A stretch of 42,964 nucleotides of DNA. Source: Rhodococcus_G sp042754225 (GTDB lineage Bacteria > Actinomycetota > Actinomycetes > Mycobacteriales > Mycobacteriaceae). The number at the start of each line of letters is the position of its first letter. Positions within the stretch are counted from its first letter, which is position 1. The stretch is taken from the NCBI RefSeq assembly GCF_042754225.1, contig NZ_JBHZAH010000033.1, positions 1-42,964 of the forward strand, written 5' to 3'. A program made the translations under genes and the position numbers. The notes under the pieces are model-generated. The model was not told where the DNA came from. It did not search any database and saw only the letters and a list, made by a program, of their open reading frames with translations. Positions 30,598 to 39,847 of the stretch are shown piece by piece.

Positions 30598-31065
30598 TCA
30601 GTCGGCGGCGATCCGTACCAACTGCTGGTGCCGCAACGGAATCGGCGTCTCCAACGCGATCGACGTCGCGGACCGCAGCACGTGGGTGCCGTCCACGATC
30701 TGGTTGATCACCCGCTGCAGATCGGCGTGCGTGCGGGCGACCACCCGGATCAGGACGTCGCCGGCCCCGGTGATGGTGTGCGCCTCGAGCACCTCCGGGA
30801 TCGCCGCGAGGTGCTCGACCACCGCGCCGTGCCCCTGACCCTGCGCGATCTCGAGCGTGGCGAACGCGGTGACCGGGAAGCCCATGGCCGCGGCGTCGAG
30901 GGTCGGGGCGAGGCCGGCGATCACCCCGGTGCGCTCGAGGCGGGACAGGCGCGCCGCGGCGGTGCCGCGCGCGACACCCAGTCGTCGGGAGGCCTCGAGC
31001 ACCCCCACCCGCGGTTCGGCGTGCAGCAGGTCCAGTAGGTCCGCGTCCAGGCGGTCGATGCTCAT
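30598..31065 (-). CDS. Lrp/AsnC-family regulator, probable HPPD regulator
   Basis: 155-residue regulator with an N-terminal HTH (LDADLLDLLHAEPRVGVLEASRRLGVARGTAAARLSRLERTGVI) and a RAM-type effector domain (about 70-150). GGGAGGG seven bases upstream fixes the ATG at 31065. It is divergent from the 4-hydroxyphenylpyruvate dioxygenase gene, the classical arrangement for an aromatic amino-acid responsive AsnC regulator such as HpdR. The 134-bp gap contains imperfect inverted CATGT-x-CAGAA half-sites (about 31099-31112 and 31131-31141) as operator candidates. Confidence 0.92.
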   Translation of the reverse strand: MSIDRLDADLLDLLHAEPRVGVLEASRRLGVARGTAAARLSRLERTGVIAGLAPTLDAAAMGFPVTAFATLEIAQGQGHGAVVEHLAAIPEVLEAHTITGAGDVLIRVVARTHADLQRVINQIVDGTHVLRSATSIALETPIPLRHQQLVRIAAD

Positions 31066-31199
31066 CGGTGCCCTCCCGTCGGCGGGATCGGTGGTCAACA
31101 TGTCCAGCAGAACCCGCTCACAGGCCAGCATTCTGTACATGGTGACCAGCGTCAACCGGTGTCGTTGCGCAGTCGTCGGCGCGGGGTCACAGTGGGGAC

Positions 31200-32393
31200 A
31201 TGACCACCGCGCGGCTCACCCCGCACGAGCGTGCCGCCCACCTGGGCCGCGCCAGGCTGCGGCGCCTCGTCGGGCTCGTCGACCACGACGACGCTGCGGA
31301 CCCGTTCCCGGTCGTCGGGATGGACGCCGTGGTCTTCGTGTGCGGCAACGCCACCCAGAGCGCGCACTACTTCGCCTCCGCCTGGGGGATGACACTCGTC
31401 GCCTACGCCGGACCGGAAACCGGTCAGCGCGACCACAAGTCGTTCGTGCTCGAGTCCGGTTCGGTGCGGTTCGTGCTGACCGGCGCCGTCGACCCCGGCA
31501 GCGCACTGGCCGACCACCACCGCAGGCACGGCGACGGCGTGGTGGACCTGGCGATGGAGGTCCTCGACGTCGACCGCTGCGTCGAGCACGCCCGCGCCCA
31601 CGGCGCCACTGTCCTCGAGGAACCGCACGACGAGACCGACGAGCACGGCACCGTCCGGCTCGCCGCGCTCGCGACCTACGGCAGCACCCGGCACACCCTC
31701 GTCGACCGGTCCCGGTACCACGGGGTGTACCTGCCCGGATTCGTCCCGCGGACAAGCGGATTCGAGGGCGGGCCGCGTCCGCTGTTCCAGGCGCTCGACC
31801 ACGCCGTCGGGAACGTCGAGATGGGCCGGATGAACGACTGGGTGCACTTCTACAACGAGGTCATGGGGTTCACGAACCTGGCCGAGTTCGTCGGGGACGA
31901 CATCGCCACCGAGTACTCCGCCCTGATGAGCAAGGTCGTCGCGAACGGCAACCACCGGGTGAAGTTCCCGCTCAACGAGCCTGCGGTCGGACGCAAGCGC
32001 TCGCAGATCGACGAGTACCTCGACTTCTACGGCGAACCCGGCTGCCAGCACCTGGCCCTGGCCACCGACGACATCCTCAGCGCGGTCGACGCCCTGCGGG
32101 CGGCGGGGGTGGAGTTCCTCGACACCCCGGACGCCTACTACGACGACCCGCAGCTGCGGGCCAGGATCGGGCGGGTCCGGGTGCCGGTCGACCAGCTCAA
32201 GGCGCGCGGCGTCCTCGTCGACCGCGACGAGGACGGTTACCTGCTGCAGATCTTCACCAGGCCGCTCGGCGACCGGCCGACCGTGTTCTTCGAGCTGATC
32301 GAGCGGCACGGCTCGCTCGGCTTCGGCAAGGGCAACTTCCGGGCCCTGTTCGAGTCCATCGAGCGGGAGCAGGCCGCGCGCGGGAACCTGTGA
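31200..32393 (+). CDS. hpd: 4-hydroxyphenylpyruvate dioxygenase
   Basis: Converts 4-hydroxyphenylpyruvate to homogentisate in tyrosine catabolism. The 397-residue protein has two vicinal-oxygen-chelate domains. The Fe(II) triad is visible as His201 (DHAVGNV), His284 (GCQHLALATDDI) and Glu365 (FFELIER). GFGKGNFRALFESIEREQ is the lid helix of the family. No homogentisate dioxygenase is nearby, so the rest of the pathway is elsewhere. It is likely controlled by the divergent Lrp/AsnC protein. Confidence 0.96.
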   Translation: MTTARLTPHERAAHLGRARLRRLVGLVDHDDAADPFPVVGMDAVVFVCGNATQSAHYFASAWGMTLVAYAGPETGQRDHKSFVLESGSVRFVLTGAVDPGSALADHHRRHGDGVVDLAMEVLDVDRCVEHARAHGATVLEEPHDETDEHGTVRLAALATYGSTRHTLVDRSRYHGVYLPGFVPRTSGFEGGPRPLFQALDHAVGNVEMGRMNDWVHFYNEVMGFTNLAEFVGDDIATEYSALMSKVVANGNHRVKFPLNEPAVGRKRSQIDEYLDFYGEPGCQHLALATDDILSAVDALRAAGVEFLDTPDAYYDDPQLRARIGRVRVPVDQLKARGVLVDRDEDGYLLQIFTRPLGDRPTVFFELIERHGSLGFGKGNFRALFESIEREQAARGNL

Positions 32394-32509
32394 GCCGCAC
32401 GCCCACCCGGATACGGCCGAGCACGTCCGCCCCGGATCGGGGCACCGTGACCCGATCGGTATTGGTTGGCCTGGCAAATGATGCGCCGGTCGTGTTCTAT
32501 CTGTGAACT

Positions 32510-32881
32510 ATGAGCGCAGTCACCCGAGTCACCCGCATCGTCGCCGCCACTGCCGGATCCGTCGCCGTGCTGGCCGCCTCGGCCGCCATCGCAACCGCGG
32601 CGCCGGCCGCCCCCGGCGCCGAGCGGTTCACCCCGCTGGCCGACGGCTCGCACACCGAGTTCCTGGTCAACCCGGTCCTCAACCAGGACGACCTGTTCAA
32701 CACGAACAAGGACCTCACCACGCTGCCCGACGTGCGGGCGCACAGCATCGACGGCCGCAGCTTCTCCTTCTACCGGGTCGTCGACGGCGTCCGGATCGGG
32801 ATGGTCCGCGTCAACGAGTTCTGCCTGCCGACCGGCGTGTGCCACGGGCTGATCGTGGACAACCCCACGCCCGTCATCTAG
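32510..32881 (+). CDS. Small secreted protein, function unknown
   Basis: 123-residue exported protein. The signal peptide runs to about residue 31 (cleavage near ATAAPAAP). The mature domain of about 90 residues contains two cysteines spaced six apart (FCLPTGVCHG) and an even mix of charged and hydrophobic residues. No Shine-Dalgarno precedes the ATG, suggesting a leaderless or weakly translated message. It overlaps the convergent HerA gene by eight bases. Not recognisably related to the other small secreted protein (2151-2495). Confidence 0.82.
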   Translation: MSAVTRVTRIVAATAGSVAVLAASAAIATAAPAAPGAERFTPLADGSHTEFLVNPVLNQDDLFNTNKDLTTLPDVRAHSIDGRSFSFYRVVDGVRIGMVRVNEFCLPTGVCHGLIVDNPTPVI

Positions 32882-34421
32882 TCACCCGTGCCCACGTCGT
32901 GGGCACGTCCCCGCCACCTTCGGGGCTGACCCGCACCCCCACCTGAGTCAGCAGCGGAACGGGCGCGATGGGCCCGGCGAACAGGGCCTGTCCCAGCCCG
33001 AACCCGGTCGCCCGGTGCAGCATCGGGGCGGGCACGTGCGAGAACAGGGTGCTCAGGTCCTCGATGTCGGCGGCGCCGTTCATCCGCATCAGCACCAGGT
33101 TGTCGCACTGGGAGACCACGTTCGGGTGCACCTTCCCGGGTCGCTGCGTCGCCACGAACAGGTGCAGGCCGAACTTGCGGCCCTCCCCGGCGATCAGGAC
33201 GCCGAGGTCGGCGGTGGCCCGCAGGAGCGGGTCGTCGGTGACGGCGGGCAGCACGTTGTGCGCCTCGTCGACGACCAGCAGCACCGGCTCGCGGCGACGC
33301 CTGCCCGCCCAGCGCCTGCCGAGGATCGCCAGCGCGACCGCCGTCCGCTCGTCCGGGCGCGACAGGCTCCCGAGGTCGACGACGACGCAGCGGGCGGCGC
33401 TCATGTCGTACTCGATCGCCGATCGTTCGTCGCCGCGACGCCACAGGTCCCACTCCGCGATGCGCAGGTTGCCGATCCGGGCGGCGAGCCGCTCGGTGTC
33501 CCGGTGACCGGCGGCCGCGGCCGCCAGGTCGTGGATCGAGTAGGGCGCGGCCAGGGTCGCGGTGACCTGGCGCAGCGCCCGGAACTCGTCGAGGTCGCGG
33601 ATCGGGTCCATCCGCAGCAGCAGTGCCTGCGCGTCCAGGTCGAGGTCGCTGAAGTCGATGCACAGGGTGTGCTTCGCGCCGTAGCCGCGCGCCCGCGCCA
33701 CGTGCACCCCCGGTGCGACCTCTCGGTGCCGCGCCGCCGCTTCGGACCCGTCCTCGGGATCGCAGGAGCCGAGGAACACGTGATCCGAGTTCGGGTCGAG
33801 CACCACGATCGGCAGCTCGGTCGAGCCGAGCAGCCGCTCGAGCAGGCCGCCGGTGGTGTACGTCTTGCCGGAGCCGGACTGACCGCACATGAACGTGTGC
33901 CGCGCGAACCCCTTCGCCCGCAGCCGGGCCGGCACGTCCGGCGCCTGGCGCAGCACGCCGATCTCGATGGTCGCGGCGGTCCCGGTCAGGCCCGCGGCGA
34001 TCGCGGCGGTCTCAGCGCCGCTCGCCGGCCGGATCGGGCGCTCGCCGAACGGTTCGACCGCACGCTGCTCGACGAAACCGCGGTCGGTGAACTCGCCGAG
34101 GGTGGTCGCGGCCCCGTGCAGCGCGCGCATCAGCGGGCGTGCGCTGGCCGAGACCACGCCGAGCCGGGCCATTCCGTCGCGCACGGTGAAGTCGAGCTGC
34201 GGGCCCTCGCGCTCGACCAGGCCGACCTCCCGAATCTGAACCACGACCCCGCGGCCGCCGTCGAACTCGATCACCGCGAACCCGCCGACCTCGACGCCGG
34301 TCTCCAGCGGTCCCGCGAAGGACACCTCGCGACCGTCGGCGGACACCGCCACCTGGGCGACCTGGAATCGTTCGTAGAGCTCGTGGCGGTGGTCCTGCAA
34401 CGCGTCGATCGTGGGTTCCAT
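32874..34421 (-). CDS. HerA/DUF87-type ATPase
   Basis: 515-residue ATPase. An N-terminal HAS-barrel-like domain (about 15-95) precedes the RecA/FtsK-type motor. Walker A is GQSGSGKT (180-187), Walker B is LLVVDEAHN and VATQRPGKVH is the sensor segment, together diagnostic of the HerA family that drives DNA-end resection with NurA in archaea and anti-phage systems in bacteria. No nuclease or Sir2 gene is adjacent. ATG at 34421 is preferred over an upstream start because the HAS barrel begins just after it. Confidence 0.88.
   Translation of the reverse strand: MEPTIDALQDHRHELYERFQVAQVAVSADGREVSFAGPLETGVEVGGFAVIEFDGGRGVVVQIREVGLVEREGPQLDFTVRDGMARLGVVSASARPLMRALHGAATTLGEFTDRGFVEQRAVEPFGERPIRPASGAETAAIAAGLTGTAATIEIGVLRQAPDVPARLRAKGFARHTFMCGQSGSGKTYTTGGLLERLLGSTELPIVVLDPNSDHVFLGSCDPEDGSEAAARHREVAPGVHVARARGYGAKHTLCIDFSDLDLDAQALLLRMDPIRDLDEFRALRQVTATLAAPYSIHDLAAAAAGHRDTERLAARIGNLRIAEWDLWRRGDERSAIEYDMSAARCVVVDLGSLSRPDERTAVALAILGRRWAGRRRREPVLLVVDEAHNVLPAVTDDPLLRATADLGVLIAGEGRKFGLHLFVATQRPGKVHPNVVSQCDNLVLMRMNGAADIEDLSTLFSHVPAPMLHRATGFGLGQALFAGPIAPVPLLTQVGVRVSPEGGGDVPTTWARVTR
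32888..32906. terminator. Hairpin after the small secreted-protein gene
   Basis: GTGCCCAC pairs perfectly with GTGGGCAC across a 3-nt loop, six bases past the + strand stop. It also lies inside the last codons of the opposing ATPase gene. Confidence 0.5.
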
Positions 34422-34607
34422 GCGGACATTCTGCGTGACCGGACTGTCTGATATGTCACTCCGCACCTCCGCCGAGTCGAGGCGCCGACCGCTCACCTGG
34501 TGTTTCGGGCCGCCGTGCAGGGTGCGGTCCGGTGTTTCGCCTCGTTCCGGCCCAATCTCCTACACCCTGTCGTTGTCAAGATCGCAGGAACTGGGACACT
34601 GGGGGCC

Positions 34608-35960
34608 GTGACTGTATCCACCGGCGCATCCGCGCAGCCCACTCCTGGCGGCGCCGGGCATGTTCCCGCGAAGTCCGCCCAGCTCTTCGAACGTGCCAGT
34701 GCGGTCATCCCCGGAGGAGTCAACTCCCCGGTTCGGGCGTTCGGCTCGGTGGGCGGCACGCCCCGATTCATCGCCAGCGCCTCCGGCTGCACCCTCACCG
34801 ACGTGGACGGCAACGACTACGTCGACCTGGTGTGCTCGTGGGGTCCGATGATCCTCGGTCACGCGCACCCCGCGGTCGTCGAGGCCGTGCGCGAGGCGGC
34901 GACCACCGGACTGTCCTTCGGTGCCCCCACCGAGGGCGAGATCGAACTCGCCGAGACCATCGTGGACCGGGTCGGCTCGGTCGACGCGGTCCGGCTGGTC
35001 AACTCCGGCACCGAGGCGACGATGAGCGCCGTGCGCCTGGCCCGCGGCTTCACCGGCCGCACCAAGATCGTCAAGTTCGCCGGCTGCTACCACGGCCACG
35101 TCGATGCGCTGCTCGCCGAGGCGGGCTCGGGGCTGGCGACCTTCGGCCTGCCCACCTCGCCCGGTGTCACCGGCGCACAGTCCTCGGACACCATCGTGCT
35201 GCCCTACAACGACCTCGACGCGGTCGCCCGCGTCTTCGCCGCGAACCCCGGTCAGATCGCGTGTGTGATCACCGAGGCCGCCGCGGGCAACATGGGCGCG
35301 ATCGCGCCCGTGCCCGGCTTCAACGAGGGCCTGCGCCGGCTGTGCACCGCCCACGACGCGCTGCTGATCATGGACGAGGTGATGACGGGCTTCCGCGTCA
35401 GCTCCGCCGGCTGGTACGGGCTCGACGGCGTCGCCGGCGACCTGACGACCTTCGGCAAGGTGATGAGCGGTGGACTGCCCGCGGCCGCGTTCGGCGGTCG
35501 CGCCGACGTGATGGCACACCTGGCACCGGCCGGTCCGGTCTACCAGGCCGGCACGCTGTCCGGGAATCCTGTCGCCGTTGCCGCCGGACTGGCCAGCCTG
35601 CGCGCCGCGGACCAGAGCGTCTACGACGCCCTCGAGCGCAACGCCGCGACCCTCGGCCGACTGCTCGGTGACGCCCTCACCGAGGCCGGGGTCGAGCACC
35701 AGGTGCAATTTGCAGGCACCATGGTGAGCGTGTTCTTCGCCGACCGCCCCGTCACCGACTATGCGGCGGCGAAGGCCAGCGAGACCTGGCGGTTCCCAGC
35801 CTTCTTCCACACGCTGCTCTCCCGCGGCGTGTACCCGCCCCCGAGTGCCTACGAGGCGTGGTTCGTTTCGGCCGCCCTCGACGACGCCGCGTTCGACCGC
35901 ATTGCGGACGCGCTGCCCGCCGCCGCGCGGGCAGCCGCAGCCGCGAAGCCGACCAGCTAG
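34608..35960 (+). CDS. hemL: Glutamate-1-semialdehyde aminomutase HemL
   Basis: PLP enzyme converting glutamate-1-semialdehyde to 5-aminolevulinate, downstream of HemA. The 450-residue protein has the class III aminotransferase fold with IPGGVNSPVRAF, NSGTEATMSAVRLARGFTGR, the KFAGCYHGHVD segment, ITEAAAGNMG and the PLP Schiff-base Lys284 in TFGKVMSGGLP. GTG at 34608 places the start where homologues begin; the frame opens further but in a region without coding signs. First gene of the run leading into cytochrome c maturation. Confidence 0.96.
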   Translation: MTVSTGASAQPTPGGAGHVPAKSAQLFERASAVIPGGVNSPVRAFGSVGGTPRFIASASGCTLTDVDGNDYVDLVCSWGPMILGHAHPAVVEAVREAATTGLSFGAPTEGEIELAETIVDRVGSVDAVRLVNSGTEATMSAVRLARGFTGRTKIVKFAGCYHGHVDALLAEAGSGLATFGLPTSPGVTGAQSSDTIVLPYNDLDAVARVFAANPGQIACVITEAAAGNMGAIAPVPGFNEGLRRLCTAHDALLIMDEVMTGFRVSSAGWYGLDGVAGDLTTFGKVMSGGLPAAAFGGRADVMAHLAPAGPVYQAGTLSGNPVAVAAGLASLRAADQSVYDALERNAATLGRLLGDALTEAGVEHQVQFAGTMVSVFFADRPVTDYAAAKASETWRFPAFFHTLLSRGVYPPPSAYEAWFVSAALDDAAFDRIADALPAAARAAAAAKPTS

Positions 35961-36003
35961 ACCCGACCGTTCTTCCCGCCCCTTAGCTCACGGAGCAGAC
36001 CAC

Positions 36004-36672
36004 GTGACCAGCCTTCAGCAGACGCCGCCCGCAGACCCGGCCGAATCCCGCACCATCGTGCACGTTCTCCGGCACGGCGAGGTCCACAACCCCAAGGGGA
36101 TCCTGTACGGCAGGCTCCCCGGTTACCGGCTCTCCGTCACCGGTCAGTCGCAGGCGCGCACGGTCGCGTCGGTGCTGGCTGGCCACGACATCACCCACGT
36201 GGTGGCCTCGCCGCTGCAGCGGGCGCAGGAGACGGCGACGCCGATCGCCGACGAGCACGGTCTGACGCTGGCCACCGACGACAACCTGATCGAGGCGGGC
36301 AACGAGTTCGAGGGGCTCAAGGTCTCCGTCGGCGACGGCGCGCTGCGCCGCCCGCGGCACTGGTGGAAGCTGCGCGATCCCTTCACCCCGTCCTGGGGCG
36401 AGCCGTACCTGCAGATCGCGCACCGAATGCTCGCCGCGGTCAACGCGGCCCGCGTCGCGGCGGTCGGGCACGAGGCCGTCTGCGTGAGCCATCAGCTGCC
36501 GGTGTGGACGCTGCGCCGGTTCCTGCAGGGCGAGCGACTTTGGCACGACCCGCGGCACCGTCAGTGCGGCCTCGCCTCGCTCACCTCGCTGGTGTACGAG
36601 GGCGACACCCTCGTCGACATCGTCTACTCGGAGCCCGCGGGCGCGTCCGATCCGAGGGTGACCGGGGCATGA
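36004..36672 (+). CDS. Histidine phosphatase (phosphoglycerate mutase-like)
   Basis: 222-residue protein with the RHG motif in VLRHGEVHNP (phospho-His), SPLQRAQETA and CVSHQLPV (second catalytic His), typical of the histidine phosphatase superfamily. Synteny is with Rv0525. Substrate not deducible. Start GTG at 36004 gives the standard length. The stop overlaps the next gene in ATGA. Confidence 0.88.
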   Translation: MTSLQQTPPADPAESRTIVHVLRHGEVHNPKGILYGRLPGYRLSVTGQSQARTVASVLAGHDITHVVASPLQRAQETATPIADEHGLTLATDDNLIEAGNEFEGLKVSVGDGALRRPRHWWKLRDPFTPSWGEPYLQIAHRMLAAVNAARVAAVGHEAVCVSHQLPVWTLRRFLQGERLWHDPRHRQCGLASLTSLVYEGDTLVDIVYSEPAGASDPRVTGA

Positions 36673-37277
36673 GGCGACTTGCGGCCGCACCCCGTGCGCT
36701 GGCGGGGGTGGCGGCGGTCCTGGCGACCGCCGTGCTCGTGACCGCCTGCGGCACCGGTTCCGACGCGGTCGCGCAGGGCGGCACCTTCGACTTCGTCTCG
36801 CCGGGCGGCAAGACCGAGATCTACTACGACCCGCCGAGCGAGCGCGGCACGCTCGGGCAGATGTCCGGGCCCGACGTGACGGTCGACGGCAAGACCACCG
36901 CGCTGTCCGACTTCGACGGGAAGGTCGTCGTGGTCAACCTGTGGGGTCAGTGGTGCGGCCCGTGCCGCGGTGAGGCCGACGACCTCGAGACGGTGTACGA
37001 CAACACCAAGGACCTCGGAGTGGAGTTCCTCGGTATCAACGTCAAGGACAGCAAGCAGGCCGCGCAGGACTTCATCGTCAACCACAAGGTCGGCTACCCG
37101 TCGATCTACGACCCGTCCATGCGCACGCTGACCGCGCTCGGCGGCAGCTTCCCGACCAGCGTCATCCCGTCCACCCTGGTCCTCGACCGGGAGCACCGGG
37201 TCGCCGCGGTGTTCCTCAAGGCGCTGCTCGCGGAGGATCTGCAGCCGGTGGTGGAGAGGGTCGCGCGAGAACAGTGA
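36669..37277 (+). CDS. TlpA/ResA-like thioredoxin lipoprotein
   Basis: 202-residue extracellular thiol-disulfide protein for cytochrome c maturation. A lipobox LVTAC places the anchor at Cys27. The thioredoxin-like domain has WGQWCGPC (Cys96/Cys99) and a cis-Pro in SVIPSTLVLD. It should keep apocytochrome CxxCH cysteines reduced, receiving electrons from CcdA encoded next. Overlaps neighbours in ATGA and GTGA. Confidence 0.93.
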   Translation: MRRLAAAPRALAGVAAVLATAVLVTACGTGSDAVAQGGTFDFVSPGGKTEIYYDPPSERGTLGQMSGPDVTVDGKTTALSDFDGKVVVVNLWGQWCGPCRGEADDLETVYDNTKDLGVEFLGINVKDSKQAAQDFIVNHKVGYPSIYDPSMRTLTALGGSFPTSVIPSTLVLDREHRVAAVFLKALLAEDLQPVVERVAREQ

Positions 37278-38107
37278 GTACCGCAACGCTCGCAGCCGGG
37301 ATAGGCGAGAGCTTCCAGAACACCGCGGCCTCCGGACCGCTGCTGCTCGCCCTCGGCGCGTGCATGCTGGCCGGGCTGGTCTCGTTCGCGTCGCCGTGCG
37401 TGGTGCCGCTGGTGCCCGGCTACCTGTCGTACCTGGCCGGCGTCGTCGGCGCCGACGCCCCCGCGGTCACCGCGGCCGAGGCGGGCGCGCTGAAGAGCCG
37501 AACCGACACCAAGGCCGCGGCTCGACTGCGCGTCGCGGGCGCGGCGGGACTGTTCGTGCTCGGCTTCACCGTGGTGTTCGTGCTGGCCACGGTCTCGGTG
37601 TTCGGCCTCATCTCCGCCGTCACGGTCAACCGCGAGGTGCTCCAGCGGATCGGCGGCGTGGTCACCATCGCGATGGGTCTGGTGTTCATCGGTCTGGTGC
37701 CCGCGCTGCAGCGCGACGTCCGGTTCGAGCCGCGGCGGGTGTCCGGGCTGATCGGGGCGCCGATGCTGGGCGCGGTGTTCGGGCTCGGGTGGACGCCCTG
37801 CCTGGGGCCGACGCTGGCCGGCGTGCTGTCGGTCGCGGCGGGCACCGAGGGCGCGACCGCCGCGCGCGGGGTGGCGCTCATCGTGGCGTACTGCGTCGGC
37901 CTGGGGTTGCCGTTCGTGATCCTGGCCTTCGGATCGGTGAGCGCGCTGCGCGGCGTCGGCTGGCTGCGACGCAACGCGCGGCTGATTCAGATCTTCGGCG
38001 GCGTGATGCTGGTGGCGGTGGGCCTGGCCCTGGTCACCGGCATGTGGGACGTCTTTGTCGGGTGGGTTCGGGACGCGTTCATATCGGAGGTGACGTTGCC
38101 GATATGA
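37274..38107 (+). CDS. ccdA: Cytochrome c biogenesis protein CcdA
   Basis: 277-residue membrane protein with six predicted helices, transferring reductant across the membrane. The two redox cysteines lie in FASPCVVPLVPGYLSYLAGVV and LGWTPCLGPTLAGVLSVA, the hallmark CcdA/DsbD repeats. It is coupled to the TlpA-like gene upstream and to resB downstream (ATGA). Confidence 0.96.
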   Translation: MSTATLAAGIGESFQNTAASGPLLLALGACMLAGLVSFASPCVVPLVPGYLSYLAGVVGADAPAVTAAEAGALKSRTDTKAAARLRVAGAAGLFVLGFTVVFVLATVSVFGLISAVTVNREVLQRIGGVVTIAMGLVFIGLVPALQRDVRFEPRRVSGLIGAPMLGAVFGLGWTPCLGPTLAGVLSVAAGTEGATAARGVALIVAYCVGLGLPFVILAFGSVSALRGVGWLRRNARLIQIFGGVMLVAVGLALVTGMWDVFVGWVRDAFISEVTLPI

Positions 38108-39831
38108 CGGTCAACGAAGAACAGATCGTGGACGGGGACGCCGCCGCGCCGACTCCGCCGACGCGACAGTCGCTCGCCCGCCGGGCGGTCGCGCTGGTGC
38201 GCAACACCTGGCGCGGCCTGACCTCCATGCGGACCGCGCTGGTGCTGCTGTTCCTGCTCGCGTTCGCGGCCATTCCGGGCGCGCTGCTGCCGCAGCGCAG
38301 CCTCAACGCGGGCAAGGTCGACGAGTACATCGCCAACCGGCCCACGCTCGGGCCGCTGATGGACAAGCTCGAACTGTTCGACGTGTTCGCCAGCTTCTGG
38401 TTCACCGCCGTGTACGTGCTGCTGTTCGTGTCCCTGATCGGCTGCATCACGCCGCGCTGCTGGGAGCACTACCAGGCCCTGCGTGCCAAGCCGGTGGCCG
38501 CGCCGCGCAACCTGGCCCGACTGCCGCATCACACCGACGCGACGGTCGACGTCGAGCCCGAGGCGGTCGCCGAGGCGGTCCGCACGCGGCTGCGGGGCTG
38601 GAAGACGAGTACCCGCACCGGAGCGGACCTGCGCGCGGGCAGGCCGGGCGAGATCACGGTGTCGGCGGAGAAGGGGTACCTGCGGGAAGCGGGCAACCTG
38701 GTTTTCCACCTGTCGCTGGTGGGCCTGCTCGCTGCGATCGCGATCGGCAAGCTGTTCAGCTACGAGGGCAACGTCATTGTGATCGCCGACGACGGCCCCG
38801 GTATCTGCACCACGTCGACCGCGGTGTTCGACTCGTTCCGGGCCGGCCTGGAGGAGGACGGCACCGGCATGACCCCGCTGTGCGTGCGGGTCAAGGACTT
38901 CAAGGCCGACTACCTGGACAACGGGCAGGCCGAGATGTTCACCTCGAACATCGAGTACCAGTCCGGCGACGACATCGCGTCGGACACCTGGCGCAGCGAC
39001 CAGTTGCAGGTCAACCATCCGCTCCGGGTCGCGGGCGACCGGGTCTACCTGCAGGGACACGGGTTCGCCCCGACGTTCACGGTGACCTTCCCGAACGGCG
39101 AGACCCGCACCGAGACCCTGCAGTGGCGGCCCGACGACGCGGTGACCTTCCTGTCCAGCGGTGCCATGCGGTTCGACCCGCCGGGGGGGATGTATCCGGA
39201 CTCGGCCGAGCGCCGCAAGAACCAGATCGCGCTCGAGGGGCTGTTCGCGCCGACCGCGCTGATGCACGGCAACTTGCTCTCGTCGAGCTACCCGGCGATG
39301 CGCGACCCGGCGGTCGCCATCGACATCTACAAGGGCGACACCGGCCTGGACACCGGCCTGCCGCAGTCGATCTTCTCGTTGAGCAAGGAACTGGTGAACC
39401 AGGGCCGGCTGACGAAGCAGGATCGCGTCAACCTGCGGCCGGGGGAGAGCTCCACGCTGCCGGACGGCACCCAGGTGCGGTTCGACGGCGCCAAGGAGTT
39501 CGTGAACCTGCAGGTCTCGCACGATCCGGCGCAGGGGTGGGTGCTGGTGTTCGCGCTGACCATGATGGCCGGGCTGCTGGTCTCGCTGGTGGTCAAGCGC
39601 AGGCGCATCTGGGTTCGGGTGTACCCCGCGCCGGCTGATGCCGACACCGTGTCGGATACATTGGACCCGCAACGACGACGTACCGTAGTAGAACTGGGTG
39701 GGCTCGCCCGCACCGACCAGGCCGGTTGGGGCGACGAGTTCGACCGCCTCTCCGGCCGCCTGCTGGGCGACCTGCGAGGCGGCGCCGGCGAAGCGAACAC
39801 AGACCAGTCGACCCCGCAGAACCGCGCCTGA
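38104..39831 (+). CDS. resB: Cytochrome c biogenesis protein ResB (Ccs1)
   Basis: 575-residue component of the system II haem-lyase complex. Three N-terminal membrane helices (about 42-63, 96-118 and 200-220, the latter containing LVFHLSLVGLLAAIAIG), a large extracellular domain (about 225-470) and a final helix near 480-500 make up the ResB layout. It has a Pro/Thr-rich N terminus and a disordered acidic C-terminal tail. ATG overlaps the ccdA stop. Works with CcsB. Confidence 0.94.
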   Translation: MTVNEEQIVDGDAAAPTPPTRQSLARRAVALVRNTWRGLTSMRTALVLLFLLAFAAIPGALLPQRSLNAGKVDEYIANRPTLGPLMDKLELFDVFASFWFTAVYVLLFVSLIGCITPRCWEHYQALRAKPVAAPRNLARLPHHTDATVDVEPEAVAEAVRTRLRGWKTSTRTGADLRAGRPGEITVSAEKGYLREAGNLVFHLSLVGLLAAIAIGKLFSYEGNVIVIADDGPGICTTSTAVFDSFRAGLEEDGTGMTPLCVRVKDFKADYLDNGQAEMFTSNIEYQSGDDIASDTWRSDQLQVNHPLRVAGDRVYLQGHGFAPTFTVTFPNGETRTETLQWRPDDAVTFLSSGAMRFDPPGGMYPDSAERRKNQIALEGLFAPTALMHGNLLSSSYPAMRDPAVAIDIYKGDTGLDTGLPQSIFSLSKELVNQGRLTKQDRVNLRPGESSTLPDGTQVRFDGAKEFVNLQVSHDPAQGWVLVFALTMMAGLLVSLVVKRRRIWVRVYPAPADADTVSDTLDPQRRRTVVELGGLARTDQAGWGDEFDRLSGRLLGDLRGGAGEANTDQSTPQNRA

Positions 39832-39847
39832 GCGCAGGAGACACACG

